The notes: generated by a model not told the origin, from the letters alone. Positions 53,961 to 64,000 are shown, counted from the stretch's first letter. The stretch: DNA of 64,000 nucleotides from Zeugodacus cucurbitae (GCF_028554725.1 NC_071669.1:29688001-29752000); one strand, 5' to 3'. A program made the numbers and translations.

Positions 53961-56900
53961 GCTGTTGTGGACTCGGCTATATAATTTTCTCCACAAAAAC
54001 ACAAAAGTAGTTTAAATGTAACTTAAAAGCCAAACACATATGGCCATCAAAATACAACGATAAACGACCCTGGTGTTATGAAAAAAAATGTTAAAAATTT
54101 CTTATTTTTTATTTTATTTATTTACTAGCGGGCTCGGTTCCTGCTTCGCACGGCAAAACAAAATAAAAAAAAGAAACACATTTGTTTTTAATAAAGTTGG
54201 TTTTGTTCCCTATTATTCAACTTTTAATTCTGGTTTCTTACAATCTTAGACTATGTATCACTTAAACTATCTTAGAGCTCTTTCGTAGACAACATTTTTG
54301 GTTTTGCCATGAGTTGTTGTGTAGATAAAGAGAACTGGAGGCTTGCCAACACGTGAGCACGAAACATATAACTGGCCGTGTGAAAAGCAAGGATATTCTA
54401 AATCAATTCCACACAATTCCAACGATTGCCCTTGCGCTTTATTTTTTGTAATAGCAAATGCAAGACGTATTGAAAACTATAGTCTTTTGAATTCAAAGGT
54501 AAATCTGATGATATCATTGGAATTCGTGGAATCAATGCATCTTCACCTTTAAACTTCCCCTTTAAAATTGTTGCTTCGATCAAATTGTTCATAACCTTTT
54601 TACTCCTAATCTTGTCCAACGTCTCTTTATTTTTAGCGGCCAGAATAGCTCTTTCAGCTAACCAATTATGATTGCGATATTTGGAAAAACACTTGACACC
54701 AATTCTTCTTTGGTCGGTGCAATATTACAAAAGTTATCTTGTAAAGTGATTAACCTAGTTTCACGATCAACAGCAAGTTGACTATTGCCTATTGCCAACA
54801 GTTGTCTTGAAAACGTGTCGGCCGATGGATCGTCTTTAATTTGTTCTCGCACATTTGTAGTCAAATTGAGTATTTGTACATGTCTCCATAAATACGATGA
54901 CTTTAAACATGCTTTTAATTCATCTGCTGGTGTTGAACGGGGAATCACAGGCAATGTCTGACAAAAATCACCAGCCAACAGAATCAAAGCGCCACCAAAT
55001 ATCTGTTGATCATTACTACGCAAGTCTTGCAATGTCCTGTTTAACGGTTCCACTGATTTCTTATGGGCCATTGTACATTCATCCCACACTATTAATTTGC
55101 ATTGTTGCAAGACTTTGCCCATTCCCGAAGTTTTGGAAACATTACAGGTGGGATTTTCATTTACATTCATATTCAGTGGCAATTTAAGTGCAGAATGGGC
55201 TATCCGACCACCATCTAATAACGTCGCTGCTATTCCAGACGATGCAAGTGTCAATGCTATATTACTCTGTGATCTTATAGTCGCTAATAGCAAGGAAATC
55301 AGAAATGTTTTGCCAGTTCCTTCTGGAACGTCTAAAAAAAAACATTCTTCCAGTTTCGTTTCGAACTGATTCCATTATGGTATCGTATGCGTGTCTCTGT
55401 TCTGGATTCAATTTATGCAAATTCAAGTTTATAAATGTGGTCAACTCATTCAAATCATATTGTTTTTCACGATTTATTTCTTGATTGAATGCATCATGTA
55501 TTGGTCGATTTGGAGCAGGCAAACCCAATTGTGTCAATGCTTTATTTGCAATTACCAAACAAATATCTTTAATGATAATCAATGACTCATTAAACATTTC
55601 AAGTGTAATCATTAAATCGTTATTTCTTGCAATTCGGCGCATTCGATGCAAAATGTCTTCGGTCATAAAATCCTTAAAATTTTCCCATAATTGCAATGGA
55701 TCAGATGGGAAACATGTTGCAATAATATGAGCAAATAATGTTCGTATTTGATGAGGAGAACCTGTTGCTGATGCATCCCTAAGTGTCGCATCCCGGTGAT
55801 TATCATCTTCCAGTAAATGCAACCCCTGACATGCTTGACGAAAAGTGTGACACTATAGGCCGTTAACTCTTTTCAAACTCAAAAAAGATGTAGGCCCACG
55901 AACATGAATCAATAATAGACGCAAATAAAAACATTCAGCATGACTGGGATGCACTGTGTAGAGACGTCCAATGGCATCACTTTCAAAAATGCCAGCATAA
56001 CCTTGAACTGGTCTTCCTTGCTTACGTCTTTCCAGTAGCATTCCAAGTGTAATATGTTGGTACTTGTGAATAAAGCAATGTTTTAGCAAATTGATCATTT
56101 TGACACAATTCGAAAAACGATAATAATGTAGTTGATGGTGGTCGCTCTGCAATTTGCTGTGAAGTATCAACTGTGAAATATACACGTTGGCCATTTTCCA
56201 AATGTACTGACAAATGAATAACTGCCGAATTTCGATCATTAATTGGGAACGATAATATTCTCCAAACTGCCTCATTGCTACTGATATACCTTCCCATAAT
56301 ACCTTGATTATGACTCGTAGATTGATTGATTTGCCATTATCATCTGATGAGCGTCGGCGATACAATGGGTAACCACCATTTCCATTAATTGTCTCGGAAA
56401 TCAAATCTCTCTACCGCTTCGTGCATTTCCCATCTTTCATACATGGCGAATTAACATTTTCAACATTTCTATCATTATTGATTGCGTCGTGGAGATGTAT
56501 ATACTCTTCTGATCGCAACTTCCGTTGATTGAATCGAATAAAGTTCAAACGCTCTGTTTCTATCTTTGCATACATGTCTGCGACATATTGATGAAAGAGT
56601 CTCCGACATTACAAAATATGATTTTCCTGATTTTGTCGTATCATAATTCTATGTGCATAATAGTCCATAGCGCTGACATTTTTATTGACTTCACGTTCTG
56701 AAGAGAAAAAAACAAATGGAAATTTAAATCATTTCATACTAATTCTTGTTAAACAAAATTGAAAGAGTATATTAAACACAAGATTATTATGTTCATGAAA
56801 CAATGCTGGCAATTCACGTATTATTATTCTTCTGGCTCTTGTGAATTTTGAACAATGGTCATCTACTTCATTTTCATTATTGCCAAGGAAGCAGATTTGC

Positions 56901-57302
56901 AAGAACTGGTGGTTTGCATCTGGAAATGGCAATAATGAACCAATCCTATGATAAATTTGCCCTTGTATCTGAAATTGTGAGGCAAAATATGATTGATTAG
57001 AACTTGTGAAAAGTTCTGAAATGTCGCTGTATGCTTCATTCGAAATTCCCAGAGCCGAAATTACCTTAAATGTCGGCATGAAATTATTTCGTATTACATT
57101 CGTCGCTCCAAAGGAAGTAATTTAAAAGCACGAATTATACATTTGGATATTATCAATAAAATGTTTCGATTGCGGCGTTGTTCCTGAAATTAATGTTGCC
57201 AATGGTTCCGGTGGGTCTTGTAATTCGGGTAATCTTACTTTGCCACTAGCATAACACATTCCAGGTGTTTCATTATGAAATTTCAGTGCATTACAATGCT
57301 GG

Positions 57303-57315
57303 CATACTTTGTTCA
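57303..57315. repeat. 13-bp target-site duplication, left copy
   Basis: CATACTTTGTTCA, identical to 60130-60142, flanks the RTE insertion. Removing the insert and one copy restores the frame GGMNKVCQHCNALKF of the Helitron protein. Confidence 0.95.
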
Positions 57316-57561
57316 GGATGGATGGGATCATGTGTAGAGTTCACGCAAGTGAGGAAAGTTTTTGATTGTCATTCACTTGGGAGTGGCCAGAAACGATTCT
57401 TCTCCACATGGTTCAAGCAGCTCACGACTTCCGGTTTTAGACCAAGTATCTTCTGGGTAGCCAACAGACATCCGTTTGAAGGCGAGCTAAAGTGAGAAGG
57501 CGAAGCCCGCTTATGCGGTTGTGCGTAGGGCTTGGGACCCACCACATAAAACGAAGTATCA

Positions 57562-58597
57562 ATGAAAAATCTACGAAAGCCTCGGATGAGACACCCCCCT
57601 TTTGATGACGACCCCTGCAAACGTTTTAAGGATAATGATATAAGGGCATGCACCTGGAATGTCCGGGCCCCTAATTGGGAAGGTGCCTCTGCCCAGCTGG
57701 TTGATGTCCTCATACGCCATCCAAGAAGTGCGATGGACGGGACAAGGACGGAAGAAGGTGGGTCCTTGTGACATCTACTACAGCGGCCATATAAAGGAGC
57801 GCAAATTTGGTGTTGGATTTGTGGTGGGAGAGAGACTCCGTCGCAGAGTCCTGGCATTCACCCCGGTGGATGAACGTCTTGCCACAATCCGCATCAAAGC
57901 GAGGTTCTTCAACATATCGCTGATTTGCGCCCACGCCCCAACGGAAGAGAAGGACGATGTGACCAAAGATGCTTTCTATGAGCACCTAGAACGCACCTAT
58001 GAGCGCTGCCCTCGCCACGATGTAAAAGTCGTGCTTGGCGATTTTAACGCCAGGGTGGGTAAAGAAGGTGTCTTTGGCACAACAGTCGGAAAATTCAGAC
58101 TCCATGACGAAACATCGCCAAACGGCCTGAGGCTGATCGACTTCGCTGGGGCCCTAAATATGGTCGTCTGTAGTACCAGATTCCAGCATAAGAAAATACA
58201 TCAAGCTACTTGGCTGTTTCCTGATCGAAACACGCGGAACCAAATCAATCACGTTGTGATAGACGGAAGACATGTCTCCTATGTTTTAGACGTGCGTACG
58301 CTCCGAGGACCAAATATAGACTCGGACCATTATCTGGTCGCAGCGAAGATACGCAACCGCCTCTGTGCAGCAAAGAATGCCCGTCAACAAACACAAGGAA
58401 GGCTCGACGTCGAAAAGCTGCAATCGCAACAGACAGCCACGAAATACTCTACTCGACTTGCACTCCTGCTCTCTGAGAGCACTCATCAGCATCTCGGTAT
58501 AAGGGAACTGTGGAACGGCATCTCAAACTCACTGCGTACCGCTGCAGCCGAAAAAATTGATTATCGGCAACGACAAAAAAACAAGCTGGTACGATGA
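57562..58597 (+). pseudogene. RTE endonuclease domain (copy 1)
   Basis: The frame at 57562 gives DIRACTWNVRAPNWEGASAQ, then shifts at about 57715. The 312-codon frame at 57659 continues with EVRWTGQGRKKVGPCDIYYS, FVVGERLRRRVLAFTPVDER, RHDVKVVLGDFNARVGKEGV, QINHVVIDGRHVS (N where most relatives have D) and NIDSDHYLVAAKIRNR. W-N-V-R, Q-E-V-R-W, G-D-F-N and S-D-H are the APE-like catalytic motifs, all present but on two frames. It is followed by a basic linker toward the reverse transcriptase. Confidence 0.85.
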
Positions 58598-58745
58598 GGA
58601 GTGCCGTCTCACAGCGGAGAGAAAACAGACTGCCTACCTCGCAACGTTGCAAATGACCACAACACGTGCGGGATGGGATAGATACCGAGAGCTGAAGAGG
58701 GAAGCGAGACGCATTTGCAGACAAAAATGAAAGAGGCCGAAATGC

Positions 58746-60104
58746 GTGAGTATGAAGAGCTTGACAAGCTGGCCGACAGGGGAAATCTCGAAAATTTTAC
58801 GAAAAGATCCGGCGACTAACTCAAGGTTTCAAGACCGGCTTCAGGTTCTTTGCAGAATATGGTCGGAAGAAAGCATGCCTGACGATTGGAATCTCAGTGT
58901 GCTCTGCCCAATCCATAAAAAGGGAGATCCCACAATCTGCGCCATTTACCGTGGGATCAGCCTCCTAAATATCGCATACAAGGTTCTATCGAGCGTACTG
59001 TGTGAAAGACTAAAGCCCACCGTCAACAAACTGATTGGACCTTATCTGTGGCTTTATGCCTGGAAAATCGACAACTGACCAGATATTCACCATGCGCCAA
59101 ATTTTGGAGAAGACCCGTGAAAAGAGGATCGACACACACCACCTTTTTGTCGATTTTAAAGCTGCTTTCGACAGCACGAAAAGGAGCTGCCTTTACGCCG
59201 CGATGTCTGAATTTGGTATCCCTGCAAAACTAATACGGCTGTGTGAGCAACACCAAAAGCTCCGTCATGATTGGGAAGGATCTCTCCGAGCCGTTCGATA
59301 CCAAACGAGGTTTCAGACAAGGTGACTCACTATCGTGCGACTTCTTTAACCTGATGCTGGAAAAAATTATAAGAGCTGCAGAGCTAAACCGAGAAGGTAC
59401 AATCTTCTACAAGAGTGTACAGCTCCTGGCGTACGCCAATGATATTGATATCATCGGAAGCAACAACCGCGCCGTTTGTTCTGCTTTTCCCGCATGGATA
59501 AGGAGGCGAAGCGAATGGGTCTGGAGGTGAATGAGGACAAGACTAAACATCTCCTGTCATCAAGCAAACAGTCGGCGCATTCGCGTCTTGGCTCCCACGT
59601 CACTGTTGACAGTCATAACTTCGAGGTCGTAGATAATTTCGTATACCTGGGAACCAGCATCAACAACACGAACAATGTCAGCCTCGAAATCCAGCGCAGA
59701 ATCACTTTTGCCAACAGGTGCTACTTTGGACGACACTAGGAGTTTTCGAGAGGAAAATTTTGCGCAAGATTTATGGTCCTCAGAACATTGGCAACGGCGA
59801 ATACCGCAGACGATGGAACGATGAGCTGTACGAGTTATACGACGACATTGACATAGTTCAGCGAATAAAAAGACAGCGGCTACGCTGGCTAGGTCATGTT
59901 TTCCGAATGGACGAAAACACTCCAGCTCTGAAAGTGTTCGATGCAGTACCCGCCGGAGGAAGCCGAGGAAGGGGAAGGCCTCCACTCCGTTGGAGGGACC
60001 AGGTGGAGAGCGACCTGGTTACACTTGGGATCTCCAACTGGCGCCGAACTGCGAAGGAGAGAGAGAGGTGGCGCACTATCGTCGATTCGGCTATAACCGG
60101 CTAA
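58746..60104 (+). pseudogene. RTE reverse transcriptase (copy 1), frameshifted, YAND for YADD
   Basis: Five short frames together cover the domain: SVLCPIHKKGDPTICAIYRG, ISLLNIAYKVLSSVLCERLK, GFMPGKSTTDQIFTMRQILE, LFVDFKAAFDSTKRS (first Asp), RGFRQGDSLSCDFFNLMLEK and VQLLAYANDIDIIGSN. In the last, the first Asp of YADD is Asn, whereas copy 2 has YADD. The C-terminus reads KIYGPQNIGNGEYRRRWND, RQRLRWLGHVFRMDENTPAL and GRGRPPLRWRDQVE. About 140 codons between the linker and HKKGD are missing relative to usual spacing. Inactive. Confidence 0.85.
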
Positions 60105-60129
60105 ACGGTTGCAACGCCAATCACACATA

Positions 60130-60142
60130 CATACTTTGTTCA
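60130..60142. repeat. 13-bp target-site duplication, right copy
   Basis: CATACTTTGTTCA, identical to 57303-57315. Confidence 0.95.
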
Positions 60143-60480
60143 TTCCACCAATCACCACAAACTTATGCAAACTGTAATCAATTGCGTGAATATATCTAAA
60201 TCCAGCACCATTTAAAGCAACATTAACGTAGTTTTGTGCGGCACGCCTTTGAAAATTTTAATTAATACTTGTCGGCCTACGATCTGAACGCGATCTTGCA
60301 ACACGTTCCCTTGTATTTGCAATATCTTGTTCTCGCTGTTCTTGCGATTGATTTTCCCTTTCGTTTGATCTATTTAGCGTTCTACGCGACCGACGTCCAA
60401 TGTGGCATTTTTAGAAGAAACTAAACTAAAGATAATAAAGAACTTCAGTAATAAATTCATGAAATCCAGCAAATTCTGGA

Positions 60481-60720
60481 CACCAAAAAGTGACGAAAAG
60501 ACACGAAAATTGTTAAAAATATGCTGAAAATGTGTCAAAATTCAATTAAAAATTGGCCAAAAAATCGAAATAATTTTTGTCTTACCGAAACGTTTGAGAT
60601 CGTCTGCACTCGAAAAGCACCAAAAAGTGACGAAAATACACGAAAATCTGCTGAAAATTTTACAAAATTCAATTAAATATTGACTAAAAATCCAAGTAAT
60701 TTTTAGCTCACTGATCGGAC
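60481..60720. repeat. Two diverged ~137-bp direct repeats in the Helitron 5' region
   Basis: CACCAAAAAGTGACGAAAA begins at 60481 and 60618. Both continue with ACACGAAAAT, GCTGAAAAT, AAAATTCAATTAAA and a TAATTTTT stretch, with about 20-25% differences. Confidence 0.8.
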
Positions 60721-61175
60721 ATTAAACAAAAAAAATTCACTCAATTTTTTAATTTTTTTCACAAAATATCAAAATTTAGATTATGTCACAAAATCATATG
60801 ATGCACTTGTAACAATCTTGTTTAGCAAAACAATCGATTTTTCTCTCATTAATCATTGTTTTTTTTTAATTTTTTGTAACAAAATATTCAAATTAAAACG
60901 ATGATTAGATCGAAAATTAATTTATTTTTATCAAAATACTCACAAAAAATGCGAAGAAATTAATATTTTCAAAAATCGATTATGATAAGATCAATCACCA
61001 ATGACGTCCAAAAAGAAATGACAACAAATTGCTATTTGCATCACTCCGTGCAATGCTCTCCAATACACAAACGACCAAAATGTATTCAATACTAATGAAT
61101 GCTGTATGCGGTACAAAATATGCCTGCGGCAAAAACACACACACTTCACATACGCAACGCACATACATGCGTTTG

Positions 61176-61246
61176 GATTTCAACCAAACTCCATATAAAC
61201 CATATATGGGCCACTGCCTACGTAGTGTATAAGTTTGGTTGAAATC
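61176..61246. repeat. 15-bp stem hairpin near the Helitron 5' end
   Basis: GATTTCAACCAAACT (61176-61190) and AGTTTGGTTGAAATC (61232-61246) are perfect inverted copies with a 41-base loop. They are 63 bases from the 5' terminus of H3. This could be a nested small MITE or a subterminal element. Confidence 0.85.
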
Positions 61247-61309
61247 GCATGACGCGTTTATGATTAGTTCGGCGACGTACATATACGGACTTAGTTTTAT
61301 ATATATAGA

Positions 61310-61560
61310 TTTTTGAATAGTAATTTTGACAAAATATTTTTAAAAGCTTTTGTATATAAGTTCTCTCCTAGGTTTCTTACCTATTTTTAGCTTTGTTTAG
61401 TAAAATACCACAAAAGAATTGCTGATATTGTTACTAGAAAAATACTTCATTCCTCTCTTGGTAAAGTGCTGGTATTTGGCGACACACACCTGGTATTTGC
61501 TCGTTGTATAGTATTGTTACTACGTGTGTGTCCCGGGTATTACAATATATAATATAAATT
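61310..61560. other. AT-rich non-coding spacer
   Basis: Nothing recognised between the Helitron end and the next family A fragment. Confidence 0.4.
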
Positions 61561-61765
61561 AAACACCACTGAAGATATATCATCAAAACTTTGCACAAAT
61601 ACTGCACTTATAGTGTAACACCGTCCGTCTAAAATTCGAAATCGGAGTACATATAACTTTTCAAGGTCGCAGATATCAAACACAAGGGCCGAGAATGTGG
61701 TTAATTTATTGAAAATATAAGTAAATCATTCCGATATTCTAAAGAAAGTGTTCCTTAAAAATAGA
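61561..61765 (+). repeat. Family A internal fragment, copy 8
   Basis: AACTTTGCACAAATACTGCA, CTTATAGTGTAACACC and GTCTAAAATTCGAAATCGGA align with 6010-6080 and 11310-11345. There are no termini. Confidence 0.6.
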
Positions 61766-61814
61766 GTGCCTCTACACCAAACATGATCAAAATCAGATCA
61801 ATACTTCCTTACTT

Positions 61815-62055
61815 TGAATTTAATTGAACTGGCGAATCAAATAAACGTTCGCCACATGTTGACAGTTGAAGCGAAACGAATGTCCCATTCGCCAGTGACA
61901 ATAATTCAAATATTATTATTATTATATTATATTATATTATTTTTCGCCGGTTCTTTCGTATTTTCTTGGCGAATTCGCCAAGTGTTCGCTACTCACAATT
62001 CGAGCTAGCAAAATTCGACTGAAATTTCATTCGCTTCGCCAGTGACAATACCAGC
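61815..62055. repeat. TTCGCC-rich, partly palindromic block with ATT/ATATT tract
   Basis: GGCGAA/TTCGCC occurs eight or more times, in both orientations (GGCGAATTCGCC at 61969 is a perfect 12-bp palindrome). CGCCAGTGACAATA occurs twice (61893 and 62038). An (ATT)n/(ATATT)n tract lies at 61909-61941. AACTGGCGAA at 61827 and TTCGCCAGT at 62036 could be the ends of a roughly 220-bp MITE. Confidence 0.5.
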
Positions 62056-62184
62056 ATTAGTTTTTACATAAAATTCGGAGCGGTAATATGTACAAAGTTC
62101 CCATAACTTAATTTTTCGACCTTAAAAGCTAGCTCACGATATTTATTTAAAGAAATCGTATATAAATGGTCTACGCGAAATAGC

Positions 62185-62270
62185 TTGGGACGCCCCGGTG
62201 TTAGATCAACCAAGTTTATTTTTAAAGCGAGGCCGAAGGTTGGCCACATGCAAAAAGATCTACGAACAAG
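62185..62270 (+). repeat. Isolated 109-bp-type unit, diverged
   Basis: CCCCGGTGTTAGATCAACCA, TTATTTTTAAAGCGAGGCCG and AAGGTTGGCC correspond to the unit at 45.54 kb. The hairpin is degraded. Confidence 0.6.
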
Positions 62271-62683
62271 AACTAAGATAGCCAAATAGACTAAACGAAG
62301 TTATTGCTAAATCATTTATATATGGTTTCCAACATGTGACAAAATAAATCAGTGTAATTTCAAATATATTAAGTGAAAAATTGTAAAAGTATATTATTCA
62401 TGGTGAAATACCGCATTTACTTTAACCGCGTTCAAACACTAATTCTTCGGCAACTCGTAGTTTATTGGAGAAGCGGCGGTGGAAAGGAGCATCGCGGCGA
62501 GTCTCCACTGTTTGGCGACTTTGTGACGAATTAAGAAGAAGACGAAAGAATTAAGTATTCCTTTTCATTAAAAAATTCTATACATTGTTACTATTAAAAT
62601 CCGGTTCTTTCCTTTTAGTTTTTATTAAACACAAACACATTTTTTCAGTTCAAGTAATTTCTTATTTATTACTTGTATATATA
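62271..62683. other. Non-coding stretch
   Basis: It contains AAGAACTAAGATAGCCAAAT, similar to the LTR-like start at 51.55 kb, and GC-rich words (GAAGCGGCGGTGGAAAGGAG). No gene was recognised. Confidence 0.35.
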
Positions 62684-63585
62684 TCTTCTTTATATATATA
62701 AATTTTCTGTACGTGTGTTAGTCATTGAACTCCTCCTAAACGGCTGGACCGATTTTGATGAAATTTTTTGTGAGTATTCCAGGGTATTTGTTGATATAAG
62801 CATAACTTACATAGGATCCTGCAGACTGCGCTATAGTCGCTGTGTCAAATATTCAAGAGTGTGTCTTGAAATCTTCGTGGAAGACCAGGAAAGAATTAGA
62901 AAATATGTATATATGGAAAAATTGCGACGAAAATAATAATAAGAAAATTTTATTTGAATTGACAACAAAATTAAAAAAAGAAAACAAAAAATAATTTTAT
63001 TTTGAAGGTTGTCATTGTTCAATTGTATACGGTTGTGTCGATAGCCCAAAACAATTTGTAACAAATAAGAAAAGGCTAAGTTTATACACTCGCAATTTAT
63101 TGCTATATTTTTATTAAGGTAACACATAGGCATAAAGTCCAACAGAAAATCATCATATATATAATTCCTGAACAAATTTCACTCATTTTCACCACCATGG
63201 TTAACAGGAAAAGTGGCAACTTGGCACCTGTTAGTAGGCAAACAAACGGCACATTCGGCCTTGCAATTACTCCTAAATTGCAATTCAACGAAACACATGT
63301 CTGCAAAATCGCACAAATATCGCTGTATCAAAAATTTTCCAGATATTCAAGAAGTCGCTGGAGGCACTGCACAGGACTTTAAAAGATTTACGCGACATCC
63401 AAAACGTTTTTGGTGGACTCTTCCAATTATGCCTGAATCAACTGTTGCTGACGAGCTAATCGCATGCCTAAAATAATCTAATTTGTCGCGACACATTAAG
63501 AATCCCCAATTAACAACTAACATACGAGTGTTTTTGCAATAATATCAAATTGCGATTGAAGTACTAACACGATTCATGGGCCATG
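62684..63585 (+). mobile_element. Helitron H1-related copy, 3'-truncated
   Basis: It starts TCTTCTTTATATATATAAAT, then TGAACTCCTCCTAAACGGCT, a different 5' lead from H1. It merges with H1 sequence at about 62845 and carries the family A terminus at 63068-63100 and the CACCTGTTAGTAGGC phrase. A decayed helicase stub reads EVAGGTAQDFKRFTRH and STVADELIACLK, but LAGDFRQT is deleted. It stops near 63585. Confidence 0.65.
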
Positions 63586-63589
63586 CGGT

Positions 63590-64000
63590 ACTTTAAATGA
63601 GTGAAGATATATTGCATCGTATTAGAATAACCATTCAAAATGTCAATATTGAATTCTCCGCTGAGATATATAATGAGGCATTAATAATTATTGAAGATTT
63701 TTGTATTCTTATTGCAAACACGCCGCTCATACAGTTTGGCATGGCACCGCCTAACCGCCCAGGAAAAATATCATTAACAGCGATGTTCAACGTGAACAGC
63801 AATTTGTATAAACTCTTTGGCTACTTTTGTTACTAATAATGAACAATTGCTTACTGCTGAGCAACGAAATGTATACGCTAAAATCAACCTATCAATTGCA
63901 GCACAACAAGGAGGTTTCTATTATTTGGATGCGCCAGGTGGCACTGGTAAAACATTCCTTATCTCACTGATACTTGCAAGTATTCGTTCACAAAATCACA
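63590..64000 (+). pseudogene. Helitron helicase N-terminal part, cut by window edge
   Basis: MSEDILHRIRITIQNVNIEF, EIYNEALIIIEDFCILIANT and MAPPNRP match 55.67-55.48 kb of H3 (DILHRMRR, IIIKDICLVIAN, LPAPNRP). After two frameshifts, NEQLLTAEQRNVYAKINLSI is followed by YYLDAPGGTGKTFLISLILA with an intact Walker A at 63937-63954. The frame is open to the window end, so the rest of the helicase may continue beyond it. Confidence 0.8.

Larger units (their letters stand above)
51891..54010 (+). mobile_element. RTE-type retrotransposon, copy 2, internally deleted
   Basis: The 5' leader (GTTCACGTAAGTGAGGAAAG... CGCTTATGCGGTTGTGCG) matches copy 1. The endonuclease region is followed at about 53005 by a jump that omits about 780 bp present in copy 1 (58465-59240), then the 3' half of the reverse transcriptase and the C-terminus. 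It ends GGCTATATAATTTTCTCC, lacking the CTAAACGGTT tail. Confidence 0.85.
57316..60129 (+). mobile_element. RTE-type retrotransposon, copy 1 (2.8 kb)
   Basis: It starts GGATGGATGGGATCATG, has a 240-bp leader shared with copy 2, one long (broken) EN-RT gene, a 3' UTR with CTAAACGGTTGCAACGCC and a short ACACATA tail without poly(A). The small size, single ORF and simple-repeat tail fit the RTE clade. A 13-bp duplication marks the insertion into Helitron H3. Confidence 0.85.
54267..60405 (-). pseudogene. Helitron Rep/helicase gene, split and lacking the Rep core
   Basis: N-terminus (60405-60143): HIGRRSRRTLNRSNERENQS and YIHAIDYSLHKFVVIGGMNK, then the RTE, then VCQHCNALKFHNETPGMC (zinc finger) at 57300. 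Helitron-like N domain: SYFASQFQIQGQIYHRIGSL, RLFHQYVADMYAKIETERLN. It then jumps from YIHLHDAINN straight to CMKDGKCTKR and GGYPLYRRRSSDDNGKS, so the HUH nuclease core is missing. Helicase: GTGKTFLISLLLATIRSQ (Walker A, reached through a one-base shift in an A8-9 run near 55336), SGIAATLL, KLIVWDECTMAHK (Walker B), LILLAGDFCQTLPV and, at the end, CFSHGQLYVSCSRVGKPPV with the stop at 54267. Only scattered frameshifts disturb the helicase. Confidence 0.85.
54125..61309 (-). mobile_element. Near full-length Helitron H3, interrupted by an RTE
   Basis: The 5' end TCTATATATATAAAACTAAG at 61309 is preceded by A. The 3' end AGGAACCGAGCCCGCTAG at 54125 is followed by T, with CCGTGCGAAGCAGG upstream. 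It totals 7.2 kb, or about 4.36 kb after removing the RTE (57316-60129) and one target copy. It encodes a Rep/helicase pseudogene. The 5' non-coding part (60410-61300) holds a 137-bp-spaced direct repeat and a strong hairpin. Confidence 0.9.

Noticed and set aside
53669..54004. Long antisense open frames over the RTE copies (also 57369-57857 and 59560-59985)
   Set aside because: They mirror the GC-richer coding strand of the retrotransposon and contain no known motif.
63213..63476. 87-codon frame at 63.2 kb considered as a gene
   Set aside because: Its first half is the family A/Helitron non-coding phrase, and only the last part is a helicase stub.

Overview
The window is eukaryotic, AT-rich and almost wholly repetitive. 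Short-intron gene structure, a DD41D (rosa-type) mariner, LOA-, jockey- and RTE-type non-LTR retrotransposons, Helitrons, pogo-like and Harbinger relics all point to a higher dipteran. A tephritid fruit fly is the best guess, from family composition only; no database was consulted. I see no bacterial operon, CRISPR array, rRNA or credible tRNA gene.

Only one convincing single-copy host gene is visible. It is a minus-strand, partial, beta-propeller-like protein at 24.2-25.7 kb with a canonical 55-bp intron, and it resembles the N-terminal part of the TFIIIC delta/90 kDa subunit. Almost everything else is mobile DNA, mostly dead.

Layout. 0-6.3 kb: copies of a dispersed non-coding repeat (called family A here), including a long inverted pair at the left edge; Harbinger and Helitron-helicase relics; and a hAT BED-finger exon split by a TA-flanked inverted-repeat element. 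6.9-7.6 kb: an LTR with a tRNA-Lys primer site and a 78-bp minisatellite in its leader. 7.6-17.3 kb: Tc1, pogo-like, Helitron, hAT and RTE fragments and an 800-bp MITE with a 10-bp target duplication. 17.8-22.4 kb: inverted-repeat elements nested like Russian dolls around a 1.7-kb Helitron. 24-27 kb: the host gene, a mariner relic and an LTR-like segment. 28.1-31.6 kb: a pogo-like element loaded with a 5'-truncated jockey, a second pogo-like MITE and a TTAA-flanked MITE. 31.7-36 kb: RTE, Tc1, rosa-like mariner and Helitron fragments. 36.3-39.8 kb: a LOA-type element whose reverse transcriptase has been excised. 40-43.7 kb: a Tc1-like element with repeated terminal motifs, plus Harbinger and possible hAT relics. 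44.1-51.5 kb: a cluster of long-inverted-repeat (foldback) elements carrying 109-bp tandem units with a GC-rich hairpin. 51.9-54 kb: an RTE copy. 54.1-61.3 kb: a near full-length Helitron interrupted by another RTE copy with a 13-bp target duplication. 61.3-64 kb: family A and foldback fragments and two further Helitron pieces running off the right edge.

The strongest results come from reconstructing insertion history. In several places one repeat copy, or one arm of an inverted repeat, preserves the empty site of an insertion in the other. The foldback cluster with its hairpin-bearing 109-bp units is the best candidate for something not previously described, though I cannot test that without a database.
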